Origin: Helicoverpa zea
Lineage: Eukaryota; Arthropoda; Insecta; Lepidoptera; Noctuidae
Direction: 5' to 3'
DNA: 64,000 nucleotides
NCBI RefSeq assembly: GCF_022581195.2
Contig: NC_061475.1
Span: 2,232,001-2,296,000, forward strand
Under the pieces are notes generated by a model. That model saw only the letters and a program-made list of their open reading frames with translations, did no database searches and had not been told where the DNA came from. This document shows, in pieces, positions 35,668 through 47,646 of the stretch (the first letter of the stretch is position 1; every line of letters begins with the position of its first letter). A program made the position numbers and the translations under genes.

Positions 35668-35792
35668 CCGATTTCAATATTCTATCTACCTGTACCTGTA
35701 GAGATAGGAATTTTATATGAATTGTACGAAGCTTGTGTCAAAATTCTATCTCTAGTAACCTCATCAAAAGATAGATAAAATATAGGGACCGT
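35668..35792. mobile_element. MITE-8 copy 2 (foldback), diverged
   Basis: cgatttcaatattctatcta at the left and agatagataaaatatagggacc at the right are imperfect inverted repeats, with gagataggaatttta and aaattctatctctag in mirrored positions inside. Confidence 0.45.
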
Positions 35793-37935
35793 GCGCTAAA
35801 CTAACACGTGCCTACCAATCAATTTAGCTAGACAAAGAGACCTACACTTCCAGATGTAACTGTCTGTAAGCTAGAAAGAGATAGCTGCACTGCATCGCGA
35901 CACCATTTCTGGCGAAACCCGGAGCCTGTCAATTCTATACATGGCTTAAGTCTTACCCAATCTACCAAGCCAATTTGAACTTTATTGTAGAGAGATAAGG
36001 TAATTTTTGGATTGTGGTGTTGAAGCCGAGTTATTTCTGGATTTACACAGTACCGTTGAACAAATTTCATTTCAACCGCCGAAAGTTTAAAGTGCAATAT
36101 AAATATTGCAGTGGTGGAAGCAGGGGCTCGCTGTATTCACAATTTAAGGCGGCTTCCGTGATGACGACACAGGAGGCGCAAAAGACACAGTGTATGTCAT
36201 ATCCTAAGACAAACGAACACTGTGTCTCTTGTTGGAAAACGCTCACATGCCCATGAGATACAATTTATAATAACACGGCAGGTAAAAAGAAGGTTTGAAC
36301 GTGTCGTGTAAGCTGAAATAGCTTCTATGTGTATGTAATAAGATTGTTAATAGTGTGTTAGGGGTGGTTGGAGGCAGATATTAATAGAATGTTGCAGAAT
36401 GCGCGCGAGGACCGTCTTATTTGGTGAGAGAGTCTAACTAGGCTCGCGGTGCAGTGCCGGAGTAATTTGACATTTAGTTCTAATTAAGCAGGTAATCCCG
36501 GGTCATTTAATAATTTTATTTAGGGAATAATTATTGATACTGTACCACTATACTACTTTTGTAATCTAATAAGACGAGGTGGTTGGTATAATATTGGCAA
36601 CACAGCCAACTCTCCTAAGTTAGTGCACTTATATGAATTTCTGTCATTCTTATAAGAAATCAATATGTGGATTTAGAAAACACTCAAGTATCATTTTCCA
36701 TTATTAAAATAAATATTTTAGTACTGTTTGCCTTGGAACCAGAGCTATTGTCATACATAACCGCCATAGCAACACCAAACAGAAAACTCGAAGAAATTAT
36801 ATGCTTAGTTGGAATTTCTCTTCACCTGCTTTACAAAGAAATAATCTCTATTTAAATCAACCTAAAATTGACCCTAAACTTTAATGTTTTAATTGGGCTT
36901 ACATTAAAAATCCATCCAGATGCAATGAATTATAATATGTTATTGAATAATCAAAAGTGCAAAACCAAAATAATTCTCCAAAAAATATTATCTTCCGGGC
37001 ATAATAATTAATTAAACTTATAAATATTAATATTGAATTTATATTGCGAGTAAAAACCTGAGTTTTAATATTCGTGGGGAGATGAATCGAACGTGCTTTT
37101 CCCAATACAAATGGGTAGAAAATTAACTAAAGTAAATTTTCCCAGAAAATCTCGAATCGCAGCTTTTGTGGAATTTAATGAAAATCTTTTTTTATTCTGT
37201 GAAATCGAACTATCGACACCATTTTGGCAATTATTTATTTTATGACAATATTAATTTTAAAATTGTTATCTTTGATTTAACTTTTTACTATATATATATA
37301 TATATTTATTTTTTTTTTTTAATTTAAAAATCAGTTAACAATTTTAACACGTCTGAGATGTCTTGTCTAAAAAATCGCTGGAAATCACAAATCGGTTCAT
37401 CCATTCAAAAATACTGTGGCATCCAATCATACATATAGTGGCCAAAATTATTTACCTATACATATACATAACATAACAACTGTATTTTGAGTTAGGGATT
37501 AAAATACAAGCAGAACTTATATAAAAAAATCTAACCAGACAATTTTAACAATTAACTCCTCTACTGCACCGCAAGCCACTGAAAGTTTTCTCGCGACCAC
37601 TAAATAAGGTGCGTACGCCTCTTACTACAGAAACACTGAAGCCAACACTATGACCAACATAGTAAGACCTCTCACATCTCATACATTGCTCCATCGATCC
37701 TACAAAAATACAGCGTGGAAAGAGGCACAGGAGGTCTAGGTAAATTTGTTGGTAGGTAGCTGTGTTTGGTAAGAGACGCGTGGGCAATCCCCACGTGTGT
37801 TGCGTGCAATTAGTATGTGTGGGTGTGGTTTGTACGTGTGTGTGTGTAGTTGCACCGTTTTTCGTTTAGCTATTGTTTAATCTACGGTTATCTCTGAGAA
37901 TATATATTTTTTTATCGTTAGTACCATGTAATAAG
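35793..37935. other. Unassigned sequence
   Basis: A frame at 36014-36256 covers an atypical patch (gaagcaggggctcgctgtat, gaggcgcaaaagacacagtg) but no domain is evident. A TA run lies at 37291-37307. The GT-rich stretch at 37795-37850 is simple sequence. Confidence 0.3.
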
Positions 37936-38108
37936 TATTGCTTGGACACCAATGGCTCATTGAAAGGTGAAGGAAAACATCTCGATGAGACCTGGACTAT
38001 TAAGTCTGAATTCACCAACCCGCATTGAACAAGCGTGGTGATTAACGCTCAATCCTTCTCCATGTGAGAGGAGGCTTGTGCCTAGTAATGGGACGATAAA
38101 AAGGCTGA
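37936..38108 (+). repeat. SINE-B copy with linker
   Basis: Retains cttggacaccaatggctcat, gaaaggtgaaggaaaacatc, ctgaattcaccaacccgcat, gcgtggtgattaacgctcaa and gggacgataaaaaggctga in order. It is one of the best SINE-B bodies in the window. Confidence 0.8.
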
Positions 38109-39059
38109 AATAAATAAAAAATATTAATTATTAATAAAAAAACTTCTGTGAAATCAATGTATCGAGTCTGTTTTACGTGAACATTAATTTTATATTATTT
38201 TTTTGATTGGTTTTTTCATTATAAGTTACTTGAAAAGCATTATAAACGCTGCTGCTGATTTTTCTACGAATCTTTTTATGAGCGGTATTAAATTTTAATT
38301 ATTGAAATGTAATGATTGGCTACTCTATGGAGTTCTATGGAAACCTCTTCATTTATTCAGATCAAAAGTATCTGATATTTTACTTCAGATAAAATTCTAT
38401 GAATGCATTTTCAATGTAACCAGCTAAAGGAAAAAAAAACATTCAAATCGTTTCACTCCAGACAAACACAAGTAGAGGTCAAACTTATGACACCCTGCCT
38501 GTTACCTCAAGGTTTTCATCAGATCTCATCATTCTATGTACACATCATATTGTTTCACACATAAGTATTAAATATCTTAAGCAAGGTCAGTATCGCCCCA
38601 CTTTTTTAGAGTTCTCCTAATTAAAGACAGAGTTCGGCAAAAGTCAGTTAAGTTTTTGAATTTTACTAACTAACCGACTGTTTGTCGACAATGTAAATCG
38701 AAATCTTTAAAGTTTGGATAGCAATAAACCGAGTGACTGTAAATTACAATTTTAAGTGTCAAAATTAATTAATTTGGGTTATGTAATTACTAAGTGAGCG
38801 ACTGACTGTAAGTGACGAAAAATCAACAGAATAGTATCTTACAGACATTAATTTGATTTACTTAAAATAAAAAATGAGCAGCTTCATAATATTTGAGCAA
38901 CTTAATATTTGTTTGAGTGTCAACGTTACGTCCTGCATTTTTTTCAATATTTGGTAAATGTATTTTTTATACTGAGCGGCATTTTATCTTAAATGAAGTG
39001 TCTTGAATACAAAATGTGTGAAATAAATTACATTAGACACATTTCCAAGGAAATCTATA
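38109..39059. other. Unassigned AT-rich sequence
   Basis: No feature is recognised. Confidence 0.3.
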
Positions 39060-39350
39060 CATTTCGAGCGAGGGAAGGGGATTGAAGCGAAGCATGCAAG
39101 CAGGCATGCAGCATGGAAGCACAATGCAACATGCAGCAAGCATGGCTTCTGTCACGGCTCCGGCGCTGCGGGGCTCCGGCGGTCCCATGCGAGCTTATCG
39201 TCGCAGATGGTTTTCACGCTCACCACCGCAGGTTCGACTTGCCACCTCGCCTCTCCGCGTCTACGCGGTTTTGAATTGCACTCTGGGGTAGGGCAAACAA
39301 GACTACGTGGAGTCGGTTTTGCAGCGATTCGTTTTCAAAATTCTGCCATC
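39060..39350 (+). other. GC-rich island of unknown nature
   Basis: 39082-39130 is dense in gcatg words (gcatgcaagcaggcatgcag), followed by gctccggcgctgcggggctc and a GC-rich stretch to about 39260. A 69-codon frame with an ATG spans it but has no recognisable domain and no splice context. It could be a transposon 5' region or an exon of unknown type. Confidence 0.35.
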
Positions 39351-39570
39351 TTAAAATAGAATATCAGGAACCAATAATCATTAATAAAGCAGCTTACAAA
39401 ACTTTGCTCAAAGTGAACTTTTTAGTAGTACGTTATGTATAACCTCACTTAGAAAAATCAATTATATCTTAATATTGAATTTGCCCTCTCTGTATTTCCA
39501 GTCGCTCACTTAGTAATGTAGTCGCTCGCATAAAATTTTAATATATAAAATGGATTTATCACAATCCACT

Positions 39571-39710
39571 TTTTATTTATTTATTTATTCTTTATTGCAC
39601 ACTTAACAACAAATATATAAAAATAATACAGACAGTTTATGTACAATGGCGAGCTTAACCCAGAATTGGGTTCTCTTACAGCCAACCTTAAAGCCATAGA
39701 GAGATTCGAT
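39571..39710 (-). repeat. LINE/SINE 3' end, minus strand
   Basis: tatttatttatttattcttt, attgcacacttaacaac and gtacaatggcgagcttaacc are a standard lepidopteran non-LTR 3' tail read in reverse. Confidence 0.65.
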
Positions 39711-40559
39711 AGTGGTAGGTTTTTGTAAGCTCGTTCTGGATTTTATTATTAATCAACATTCGTTGTTAGTTTAGTTATTTTTTTGCTTACTAAAATTCAT
39801 ACCGCTTAAGTTATTAATACAGTACCTATGTCATCATCAGTCGCACAGCGTTTTTATAATCGCTCGTTTTATAATTCCCCTTAAAGTTTTAATATTGTTA
39901 ATATTGTATGTATAGTCGATTAAATTAATTCCAAGAACATGTTTTAAGAGCTTTATATTTTTGACTATTACAAACGGAGAAACTTGATAGATCCAAGCTA
40001 CTTCAAAGAAATTCCAACTAGAGACCTACTGAATTCAATTTCCTAGCAATAATAAGAAAAATACTAAGTATTCCAAGTAGAATTTAACGACTGACTTTTA
40101 ACCAATAATACTCGTATCAATTTTATTACAAAAAAACACATAATAATCTCAGTTTAAAACTCGACAAACTTCTAAACCAAGATTAACAAAACGGTGCCAC
40201 CATCCACCCAACGCCACCACGCCACTCCGGCGCACGTTTCACTATTAAAAAATTTCAGTACCGTTCCAACATTGGAACCGAACGGTAGGCTGTTACGCTC
40301 TTCATTTTTAAAACAAAATTCATCTACGCCGCATCGATACTAAATTAGCTGACCAACATACACCGGACTCTTGGAAACCGTATTCTGGATTATTTTTGGG
40401 ACGTTCACACAGTTTCTGATTGTAATCTTGTTGGTGTATTTCTGGTTGTGTTAGAAACTTGACCTGTAGTTTTGGATCTAAATATGTGTGAGACCACGTG
40501 CTGTGTTTCGCAATTGTTTTAGTTTTTATAATGGAAGGACCTTGTGTTGGTTAGGAATA
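39711..40559. other. Unassigned sequence
   Basis: 40195-40345 is moderately GC-rich and contains the imperfect mirror pair gtaccgttccaac / ggaaccgaacggtag. No gene is seen. Confidence 0.3.
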
Positions 40560-40802
40560 CGATTTAGGTCTTCAATAGTCTTTTGTCAGTGTGCTTGTCG
40601 CTCCTACTTATCTTACGTACGTTGGGTTGGTATTGAATGTGTAAGGAAGTGGACGACCAAAGAAACGATGGATGGATTGTGTGAAAGATGATATGGCTGC
40701 AATGTGTGTTACTTATGAAATGAGCTCAGATAGGAAGGTGTTGAAGAAAAAAACATACTGTGCCGACACCAAATATTGAATTGGTGTAAGGACAAGGGAA
40801 TT
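40560..40802 (+). pseudogene. Decayed RTE-like LINE 3' end
   Basis: The plus strand reads aagaaacgatggatggattg and tgtgaaagatgatatggc, corresponding to the KRWMDCVKDDM motif of RTE LINE ORFs. It continues atgaaatgagctcagatagg and catactgtgccgacacc. Frame is lost upstream. Confidence 0.65.
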
Positions 40803-41281
40803 CTGTTGTATAAATTCTGTTGGACTGGTGTTTATAGTTTGTTAGCTCGGATTTGCGTGACAACAGCGTCTGTTTACGTAAACTTCTTGGTGTCGTTGTT
40901 AGCGTCTATTATAGTAATCAACGCATCGTTAGCAGTACAATAGGAGCTGTGGTTTCAAGTTCATCTGACACTACTTTTGCTTTCTTAGTAAACCTTGAAA
41001 TATTTTTTCTCGTTTGCGGAGTTAGTGATTCTTATCAGGTTTATTTATTGGTTATGTTAGAGAGATCCTTATCACAGTGAGCCATGTGGTTGGGCCATAT
41101 AGTGGCCTATATGGCAGTATGTAAACATCATCAGAGGATTTTTGAAGTGTTGGTACCAGAAAAACCTCTCTTACTCTATTACTTGTTACGTTAATAGACC
41201 ATTTCACGCTAACAGAAGTTTTGCAGAACTAGGGATATAAATCATCTTTATCAGCTATCGATCACGTTTCTTCACGGTCAC
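40803..41281. other. Unassigned sequence
   Basis: One 75-codon frame without a motif; a short accatgtggttgggccatatagtggcc patch. No gene is assigned. Confidence 0.3.
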
Positions 41282-41348
41282 AGAACATCTTTGGCAGTCA
41301 TTCGTTACAGGTAGAAAGTCTGACACTAGTCTTATCACGGGGTCTTAT
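41282..41348 (+). repeat. SINE-A fragment
   Basis: agaacatctttggcagtcat and aagtctgacactagtcttat match the centre of SINE-A. Confidence 0.6.
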
Positions 41349-42071
41349 AATGCGTGATCGTAAACGATGACATTGTTCATCACCTCTTACCCACCATCAT
41401 CCCTCATTCTAATCCTCTACTGCTTGGTGCTGCTTTTAACTGCTTTAGTTTGCACCACTTACCCATACTTTTAAACTCAAACATAAATTCAAGTTTGTAA
41501 CTAACATACATAGGTTCACGTATTTACTTACATCTTCACAAACTTTCGATTTTTTCTAATATTACCGTGAAGGATGTCTGAATTATTTTCACGACCAACC
41601 TTTTAAAACGGTTTTGAAAAACGAACACTAGCTTATTGGCTGATAAAGCCTACAGCTCACTCGATAACAAGAAGTTAGGTTATCTGTATCTATAAAACAC
41701 TGTTTAATTCACCTCCCATAATTTCCTCTCCATATACAAAAACTACTCAATTTCCCATGCCAACCACTGCTTCCATGTGATTTGTCACCAAATCAATCAA
41801 CGCTAACTTTTGATTTGCAACTAACAATTCTATATCACTGAAATAAAGTCTGTATTCCTTTAGCAATCTATTCTACCTTTATAAAAACGGGAACAGACCC
41901 GAATTGTGGCATTTCCGCCGCCCATTTGCGACAAATTAAACTACGCTTAACGCTTTTTAGTGAATAGAATGCAAATCTTTTCAATACGAAACTTAGTAGT
42001 GATGTCAACTGCCAATTGAACAGTTTTGACAATAGAGTGAAAAAAACCTCTTTTGAACTAAATGGTTGAGT
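41349..42071. other. Unassigned AT-rich sequence
   Basis: No supported feature. Confidence 0.3.
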
Positions 42072-42111
42072 AAACCAACACTATTATATTGTTATAAGTT
42101 ATGGGTGATAC
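42072..42111 (+). repeat. 40-bp direct repeat, copy 1
   Basis: aaaccaacactattatattg and the following 20 bp recur at 42532-42571 with one mismatch, 460 bp downstream. Confidence 0.85.
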
Positions 42112-42186
42112 CCGACCACAGAATAAGATGAGCGGAGATGCTATAGTGCAGGTAGGTCAAGCCGTTCTTCTAGGTCAAATATGAAT

Positions 42187-42291
42187 GTACAGTAGACCGC
42201 ACATCAGTGGTAACTGTCATGCACCTTAACTCAAAGTAATAAGTACGATTTTCCTATAAAACTGTTACCACTGACCTGAAGTTGACTGTAC
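42187..42291. mobile_element. MITE-7, 105-bp foldback
   Basis: The ends gtacagtagaccg and caacttcag-containing gactgtac are inverted. The inner arms tcagtggtaac and gttaccactga pair exactly. The loop region includes gtcatgcaccttaactca. Tc1/mariner-like by its gTAC ends, which is tentative. Confidence 0.6.
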
Positions 42292-42531
42292 GTACGGTGG
42301 GCATGTCCAAAACGATCAGTTAAGAGTGAAATCACGAGGCGTTCGGGTTCTTGGAGACATCTCCCAACGATTTTTGGTATTACAAACAATGTTCTGGTAC
42401 AAAGAAGGCGTATAAAGGCGAAACAGCATCGTTCCTCGTCCCCCGGTCATCTTCATTTTGGTGTGTTACTTTCTCAGAAGATTTTCGGTTGTGGCACCTC
42501 CACTAGTCATTTAGTTCTCCATGGGCCAAGA

Positions 42532-42571
42532 AAACCAACACTATTATATTGTTATAAGTTGTGGGTGATAC
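42532..42571 (+). repeat. 40-bp direct repeat, copy 2
   Basis: Second copy of the block at 42072, with g for a at one position. Confidence 0.85.
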
Positions 42572-43281
42572 TCTTTCTTGTGCGTTTGTCGCAGCGGGTG
42601 ACATCGATACGCGATTTTTTTGTCGCAGCCGTTTGTCGGTTCGTGTGAATGCGGTTTCTGGGTTATTTGGGCGTACACCTACGTGCAATTTAAGGGTATA
42701 GTGACTGTATTTTTATTCTTATGAGGTTGTTAGCAATTGTGAAGTGGGTCATTATTTTGTTCTATTTTCACAGTTACACACAGTTACAATACAGGTTGTT
42801 TGTAAATCGATTTAATTTATTGCTGTTTTTTCAACTTCTCTTTTTTGTTATGTAGATAAATTGTGTTAGTTTCCCATAACTTCTAAATTAAAACATTTTA
42901 CTTAGACACTTACAGATATTTTTTAGATTCATCAAATGAGTGATGAAACTTTCAAAAAACTTCAGACTAACTGGAATGAGTGTTTACAAAAATATACTAA
43001 TTTTAACTTTATTTCACTAATAAAACTTTAAAACGAAATTCAAACTAAATGCAAGCAAGTGTAGTGTTTTATTTTTCAGATTTCACCAAACGTGTCTATC
43101 AAAGACTTAATAATGTATTGAAATGTTACGAAGCGTAATACGTCTAATATTAGCACATTTTATTACGCACATTTGTATGAAAATCTATTGTTAACCTAAT
43201 ACAATTCACTTTGGTTGTAATAAATACAATTTTATACATCTTGATATTATTGTATTGTTAATTTTACTGTGGAACATCTTT
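42572..43281. other. Unassigned AT-rich sequence
   Basis: No supported feature. Confidence 0.3.
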
Positions 43282-43620
43282 TTAGGGTTCCGTACTCAAA
43301 AGGGTAAAACGGGACCCTATTGTTTTCGCTCCTCTGTCCGTCCGTCCGTGCGTCCGTCTGTCACCCGGCTGCATCTCATGAACCGTGATAGTTAGAGAGT
43401 TGAAATTTTCACAGATGATGTATTTCTGTTGCCGCTATAAGAACAGCAAATACTGAAAACTAGAACACAATAATTATTTTGGGGGTTCCCATACAGCAAA
43501 CGTGACTTTTTTGCTAATTTTTGCTCGATATCGGTAGCGGCAAGAGGTAGATGCGGTTTTATAAATAATTGTACGGAACCCTTCGTGCGCGAGTCCGACT
43601 CACACTTGGCCAGTTTTTTA
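43282..43620 (+). repeat. Dispersed repeat R3 (agggttccgtac)
   Basis: Signature words: agggttccgtactcaaaagg, gtaaaacgggaccctattg, (gtcc)n, gctgcatctcatgaaccgtg, gttgaaattttcacagatga, gttgccgctataa and gcgcgagtccgactcacact. The start agggttccgtac is mirrored by gtacggaaccct at 43570-43582, so the element has short inverted repeats near its ends. It is ubiquitous in lepidopteran genomes; I do not know its class for certain. Confidence 0.8.
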
Positions 43621-44344
43621 GAGTAACCTATCACCTTTGAAAAGTCCTACTTATAAGTAGGTGAATACTTAACATATAGTGGGTGGTGATGGGTGGTAAT
43701 TTAAAATTATCGTCATAATAATTATGTGGGCCACATTTTTGTGCCGGTGAGTGTAGTACTTATGGATAGGTTTATAGTATTTATAGTTCTATATCTAGGT
43801 GTATGGTATTTAAATTATCAGGTTTGAACTTCTTCCTCCTGCCCTTTCCCAATTTTATTTGGGGTCAGCGCAATATGTGATCCTCTCCCTTTTTTCCCCT
43901 GTCACTCACTCCCTTCCTATTCATGTCATTTGTTATCAGGTATGAACATTTCTTTTATATTTTGGTTTGGTATTAGATAGTTTTTTTCAGTTTTCATTAC
44001 AACATTTTTTATAATTAGCATGACCTACTTCAACAAATAGGATTGATTGCCAAGAAACACGTAAGTATATCAATCGATAGGTACGAAAAAGTTCAATGTG
44101 AAATTATGATTAGAACAACCCCGTAAAGGTTGGAGGAACTACAAAAACCAGCATCTCAATTAAACCCCAATCTCATAAATCACATTTCACACAAAAAACA
44201 TAGAAAATATAACAACCCGTTTACAACCCCAAAATATTGATATTTATTTACTTTACCTTTACAATATAACACGTCATAACTTTAATGACGGCTGATGGGT
44301 TTATAGCAGGGATGGCAAACCTTTCTTGGTTTTCATTATAGACT
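43621..44344. other. Unassigned sequence with a repeat fragment
   Basis: 43830-43885 (acttcttcctcctgcccttt, ttggggtcagcgcaatatg) resembles a dispersed lepidopteran repeat. The rest is AT-rich. Confidence 0.35.
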
Positions 44345-44540
44345 AACATTATTTTTTTTTTTATTTATTCCTTTATTTCAGGCAACTAGGGCCCATAAAA
44401 ATACATATACACATATATCGTACATTACAATACTTATAAACTAATACATAAAAATTCACCATATCAATATATATATACAATACTATATCTATAAAAACTT
44501 AAACATACTATAAATACATAACAAATATTCTTAAAACTAA
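44345..44540 (-). repeat. LINE 3' tail, minus strand
   Basis: A poly(T)/(tta)n start, then ctttatttcaggcaactagg and gcccataaaaatacatatac, resembles the reversed 3' UTR and tail of a non-LTR element. Confidence 0.5.
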
Positions 44541-44810
44541 TGCAGACGATGTGTCGGCGTCGTGTTACACTGACTGTTATACAGAACAATTTTGTTTGCT
44601 TGTAAAAGCTCCCTTTTTTCTGCATTGATTTGAAAAATCCTTTCACTATTGGGAAGCTACACTGTACCTTGATGCAATAGGCTATTTTTTCCGAAAAACC
44701 ACTCGGGAAAAACCACGAGAAACAGCTAGCATTTCATACAGAAGTAGAATACTTAGTACCGATGCGCTCTTTTAAAGCAAGTTGTGTGTACCTACCTTTG
44801 TGAATTTTTA

Positions 44811-45204
44811 TACAAGCTGTTGATTTGCATCCGTGCCATATTCAAGGACGTAACTATGCTAATGATTCTCGACCCAAATCAACAAAAAAATTAGTATGTA
44901 ATTTTTTTTTTTTTTTTTTCGGAATTTGGTCAATATCATCTAGCCGTATTTTAGCTTGGCGCGTGTGTTACTGGCCTTAAAACCGTGCTGCGCCCTCACA
45001 CAAACGCAAACACAAAGCATACGCAACGATTATTCATAAATTTCATTCATAAAATTGGATTACTTCTAAAATACTACGACATTACAATGACAAAAAAAGC
45101 AGTGCATATTAGCTATTTCCCGTCTACTGTTATTCCAATCGATTATTTACCTTTTTTATATCCTCCTCCTGAAGTATGGCACAAATGCAAATCAACACCT
45201 TGTA
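44811..45204 (+). mobile_element. MITE-4 copy 1
   Basis: A 394-bp element with TIRs: left tacaagctgttgatttgcat, right the reverse complement of tacaaggtgttgatttgcat. TA flanks both ends (44809-44810 and 45205-45206). It contains ttaaaaccgtgctgcgccct and acacaaacgcaaacacaaag. A second copy is at 57571. Short frames inside are shared by both copies but lie in a non-autonomous element and are probably remnants. Confidence 0.85.
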
Positions 45205-45206
45205 TA

Positions 45207-46807
45207 CTTCACGAAATATTGTTTCTTTCTTCAACTTGTATTTTAGCAATATTCAGCTGCACGCCATCCAGCCAAAGGAACCTACACCACTAGTTTACCA
45301 TCCCTGTCTAAGAATCAGTTTGTATGCGCGTACGCACACAATATATCGGCGGGCGGTCCTCTCTGCACACAAAGAGAGCCGCAATTTGTATGGTTAAGAG
45401 CCCATAGTTAGGGACGATGTGTATGACATGTGGGTTTATTAATTTTATGAACTCCTGCGGTTGTGGTGATCTGAGAGGTAGTAGTGGTTATGGAAATATT
45501 AGCTAGTGTGAGTGGGTAATTAGTGTTGGTTTGATCGTGTCTTGAGATTATTGCTTTTGACCGTCTCCGGAATAGTTACTCATTTTTTACAGTATTTCCA
45601 TGTAAAATGTATATGAAAAATTATAAAAAGCTGTTAAAATATAACATAACATACCTAGTTATACCTTCATAATTGAGAGGTGCAAATTCCAGTACTTCCT
45701 GAACTTGGAAAATGTGCTTCCAAATGAGCGTATACCCTGGTAAATGCAAATCAGGATACTCTTGGAACCACAAGAAACATCTTGCAACTACCTTTACATT
45801 ATCTTGCATCCAATAAATATTTGTGAATATAATTGGCACTTATGGTGTAAAAGAAACTGCAACTGTCAAAGCAATTGCATATTGTGGCAGTTTCCGGTGC
45901 CAAACAATGTCGTAGTATTATACCTAGGTACATTCATTCATACGCTACATAATAAGCGTGTGTAACATGAGACGACCAGCCATTTTGTGAAAATGGAGCG
46001 ATACTGTATATTATTTGTATTGTGGCTTTGGTAATTGATGTTTCAGGTAAGTAAGTAAGGTTTTTTTATAGTTTTGATAAAGTATGTTTCAAAAATGTAT
46101 ACTCAAATACCTACTTAGTTTAGTTTTTAGGGATTGTTTGAAAAAGTCAACGTTGGTTGTAAAAGAAATTTAGTGGATTTTAACCTAGTTAAGTCTGGCA
46201 TTCCGCAACTTTCTACCAAATATAAGGTGACAAGTTAACTGTCATTATAAGCGTCTTGATCCTTCAATATTATCCTTTAATTAAGATTGTGTAAGGCAAC
46301 AATGAGGTAAACCCCTTAAAGCTTACCCAGGTCCAAGTATTGCTAAATATTTCGTTCCCACACTTCTCAAATCTCATCTTACTCAAGCATCTATAAAAAA
46401 TGATACTTAACTACTGTAATACCATTTATCAAAAATCCAAAACCTTTCCAAAAAAATATTCTAAAAGACTAACAAACAAAGAACTTCAGTATAATTGCGA
46501 AAATAACATTCTAAAAGTGTTATCCAAATTTTTGAGGCTTACCAAACTATCGGGCTACCAATAATTACTTCCTCCTAATCCTCTGACCACCCACAGTTTG
46601 CTAATCCTTTCAAAGGAATATCAACCTTATGGCTTGGTAATAAGGCCTTGAAGTTCGGAAATACAGGTGGCTGGATAATTTGTATGGAAGTGGAAAAATA
46701 TTTGTGTCCATTAGTACTTTTAATGTTAAAGAAATTGTCGGCATCATCAGTAGATTTAGTGGTCTTTTAATTAAAATGTTTTGACGAATTATTCGGTAGC
46801 GTAAGTT
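45207..46807. other. Unassigned AT-rich sequence
   Basis: A minus-strand frame at 45621-45839 and a plus-strand frame at 45744-45965 overlap and have no domain. At 45993 an ATG opens a hydrophobic 13-codon frame (MERYCILFVLWLW) that then stops. No gene is supported. Confidence 0.3.
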
Positions 46808-46850
46808 GAATAAGTCATATCATATCATATCATATCATATCATATCATTT
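46808..46850 (+). repeat. (TCATA)n microsatellite at a retroelement tail
   Basis: Seven tcata units followed by tttattgcattcc, the usual join between a simple-repeat tail and a reversed LINE/SINE 3' end. Confidence 0.8.
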
Positions 46851-47421
46851 ATTGCATTCCATAATGTACATTTGGTGGAAAATATAAATAATAGAGGTAG
46901 TCACAATTATGGACCCTGATGGGCACAGCAAAGAGTTAGAAGAGAGGAAGGCGTTTAATGTAATAAATTAGGTAGTATGTAGTATATTATTCAAGTATTT
47001 ATTTATATTATAATATTGCGTATATTTGTAAAATGCATATTGGTTGTAATTTTAAGGAAGGATTTCCGGAATTTTTTTCATACATATTATTCGACTTTAA
47101 TTTAGTAACATATTGCGGTTGGATGGACTTGGAAAAAGGTTTTATAAACTCTTTGGGTATGAAGTAGTCAAGGGTAAAATGTAATTGTGTGATGGGAAAT
47201 CTTTACACCAAATGTTAGTGAGAGGAAGAGTAACTTTCTCACAGTTTGGACTACTGAAAAGATTTTATGAATTGAATGACATAGGATTGATCCTAATATA
47301 GAGAGTATCATTGACATATTAAATAGGCATGTTATTTCAGTTTCCCACATTATTTTGTTCAGTAGTTATGAGAATTACGTGACGCTGTTGATAAAAGAAA
47401 CTAGGGTTAGTCTAAGTCACA
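46851..47421. other. Unassigned AT-rich sequence
   Basis: Lies 3' of the pacifastin-type gene. No feature beyond A/T-rich DNA. Confidence 0.3.
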
Positions 47422-47427
47422 TTTATT
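47422..47427 (-). terminator. Possible polyadenylation signal of the pacifastin-type gene
   Basis: AATAAA on the minus strand, about 220 nt after the stop codon at 47647. Confidence 0.45.
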
Positions 47428-47465
47428 AACATAAATAATATCTGAAGAGAAGTGTGTTATCCTTA

Positions 47466-47646
47466 TAGATTTAGCGGTCATCAGTAGTTTAAGTGATTGT
47501 CAGAAAAAATTGCTAATTTTAGTCATTATTTTAATTATCACATCATTCGTGCCAGGAGTTTTGAAAGTTCCAGTATTGTAGTAGTAACATCAGTAGATTT
47601 AGTAGTCACCAGTAGATTTAGCGATCACCAGTAACTGTAGCAACTA
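47466..47646. repeat. Diverged short repeat in the 3' UTR
   Basis: The word cagtagatttag with following rggtc/rtagtc variants recurs at about 47466, 47590 and 47610, with shorter echoes (cagtaactgtag, cagtagaattc) and one more copy at 46749 (catcagtagatttagtggtc). The array lies immediately 3' of the stop codon of the gene at 47647. Confidence 0.6.

Noticed and set aside
45993..46034. Secretory first exon on the plus strand
   Set aside because: Thirteen hydrophobic codons then a stop; a possible donor exists but no downstream exon was found.
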